A stretch of 64,000 nt of DNA from Alphaproteobacteria bacterium 32-64-14. Lineage in GTDB: Bacteria; Pseudomonadota; Alphaproteobacteria; Caulobacterales; Hyphomonadaceae. Positions 63,378 through 64,000 of this stretch are shown in pieces (positions within the stretch are counted from its first letter, which is position 1; each line of letters begins with the position of its first letter). The notes beneath the pieces were generated by a model. That model did not search any database, was not told the origin of the DNA, and saw nothing but the letters and a program-made list of their open reading frames with translations. The stretch lies in contig NCEM01000020.1 of assembly GCA_002280725.1 (NCBI GenBank), positions 39,714 through 103,713 on the forward strand, given 5' to 3'. The position numbers and the translations under genes are program-made.

Positions 63378-63814
63378 ATTCCGAACATCCAGAGCACGTT
63401 GCGCACGGCGATGATGACCAGCATCAGCGAGCCGATGTTGAACACGGCAAAGCGCAGCGGCACGTAGTTGGTGGTGATCTGGATGAAGCTGTGCACCACG
63501 CGGATCGCGACATAGACCCAGGCGAGGCCGACATTGATCCCGTCGTTCTGGCCGACGAGGTGCGAGTAGATGCACAGCGCGTAGAAGATCACCGGCTGTT
63601 CGTGCAGGTGGTTGTAGTTGTCGGCGACCCAGACGGCCTTGGGGGTCATCGGCGGCAGGCTGGCGTAGGATTCCGATCCCTTGATCTTGGCCGGGTCGAT
63701 CCCCGCCTTGCGCATCGCCGGAATGCGGCGGACGTAGAGCCAGACAAGGATCACCAGCGTCCACACCACCAGCGCCAGCACGGGCGACATGATAGTCATC
63801 AGTTTGTCCGGCAT
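63374..63814 (-). CDS. MAPEG-family membrane protein
   Basis: 146 residues with four membrane helices (LVVWTLVILVWLYVRRI, HEQPVIFYALCIYSHLV, VAIRVVHSFIQITTNYVPLRFAVF, IGSLMLVIIAVRNVLW). The patterns EQPVIFYA and YVAIRVVHSFI match the MAPEG superfamily (microsomal glutathione transferase-related). It is an inner-membrane protein; catalytic activity cannot be confirmed. Confidence 0.9.
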   Translation of the reverse strand: MPDKLMTIMSPVLALVVWTLVILVWLYVRRIPAMRKAGIDPAKIKGSESYASLPPMTPKAVWVADNYNHLHEQPVIFYALCIYSHLVGQNDGINVGLAWVYVAIRVVHSFIQITTNYVPLRFAVFNIGSLMLVIIAVRNVLWMFGI

Positions 63815-64000
63815 CGTGGAGGTTCCCTGCCCGTCCAGACAGGAGGAGTGTTTGATGTGCGCGTTCTGTCAAGCGCTGAACGGGGTGCGGCCTCAGAAGC
63901 TGGGCTTCTGAGGCGCTGGGCGGTTGCGGGGTGACATCGAAGACGGGTGGGGCTCGTGCGGTTTCCGCGCGGTGCGCAGCCCCCTCCCGCCTTCGCTGCG
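63815..64000. repeat. Window end with one 9-bp inverted repeat
   Basis: No gene start is visible before the window ends. CCTCAGAAG (63891-63899) pairs with CTTCTGAGG (63905-63913) around a 5-base loop, with no T tract on either side. Confidence 0.5.

Overview
The window looks like chromosomal DNA of a GC-rich alphaproteobacterium, most likely in the Caulobacterales/Hyphomonadaceae range (inference; no rRNA is present to test it). The evidence is a split pntAA-pntAB-pntB transhydrogenase preceded by an alphaproteobacterial aa3-oxidase subunit IV, recA with alaS and icd nearby, two TonB-dependent receptors, a GIN-domain lipoprotein pair, PPK2, and abundant exported proteins and lipoproteins. 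I see no phage, insertion sequence, CRISPR array, tRNA or rRNA.

Layout. 1-2.4 kb: 3' part of an RND efflux pump. 2.4-19.9 kb: a block of exported oxidative genes. It holds an AraC-type regulator, three of the window's four members of an unnamed exported family with a GKPDFQGVW-type signature, a beta-lactamase-like serine hydrolase, a c-type cytochrome lipoprotein, two related multi-pass membrane proteins, a DUF6152-like protein, two paralogous cytochrome c-PQQ propeller lipoproteins flanking an acyl-CoA ligase, and an alpha/beta hydrolase. 20-24.3 kb: cox subunit IV and the pnt operon with two extra genes. 24.4-25.2 kb: a DUF4160-DUF2442-membrane-protein triad. 25.3-28.2 kb: a DoxX-like gene that has lost its stop, a membrane protein, a Tat-exported HisC-like aminotransferase and a DinB-family protein. 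28.2-31.4 kb: recQ and rimO. 31.4-36 kb: small exported proteins, two tandem GIN lipoproteins and a LuxR-type regulator. 36-46.3 kb: ppk2, rpsD, the fourth GKPD-family member, two TonB-dependent receptors, a TPR-sulfotransferase and a TerC-family protein. 46.4-51.9 kb: a BlaI/M56-ankyrin signalling pair, an Ala/Gly-rich exported protein, an M23 peptidase and a TrmJ-like methyltransferase. 52-64 kb: icd, a double zinc-ribbon membrane protein, alaS, recA, htpX, a DUF4399 lipoprotein, a thiolase-like protein, prfA and a MAPEG protein.

How it may work together. The strongest candidate for an undescribed system is the 3.6-19 kb block. The cytochrome-PQQ lipoproteins would oxidise a substrate in the periplasm, the c-type cytochrome lipoprotein and the two membrane proteins could carry electrons toward the respiratory chain, and the ligase and hydrolase could process the product. 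The GKPD-family and DUF6152 proteins have no known role but recur within this block. This is inference from neighbourhood and motifs.

Sequence integrity. icd and alaS, both normally intact housekeeping genes, each lack an internal piece of roughly 85-110 bases that shifts the frame. The DoxX-like gene at 25.3 kb has also lost its stop. Either the assembly contains short deletions or these are real lesions, and raw reads must decide.
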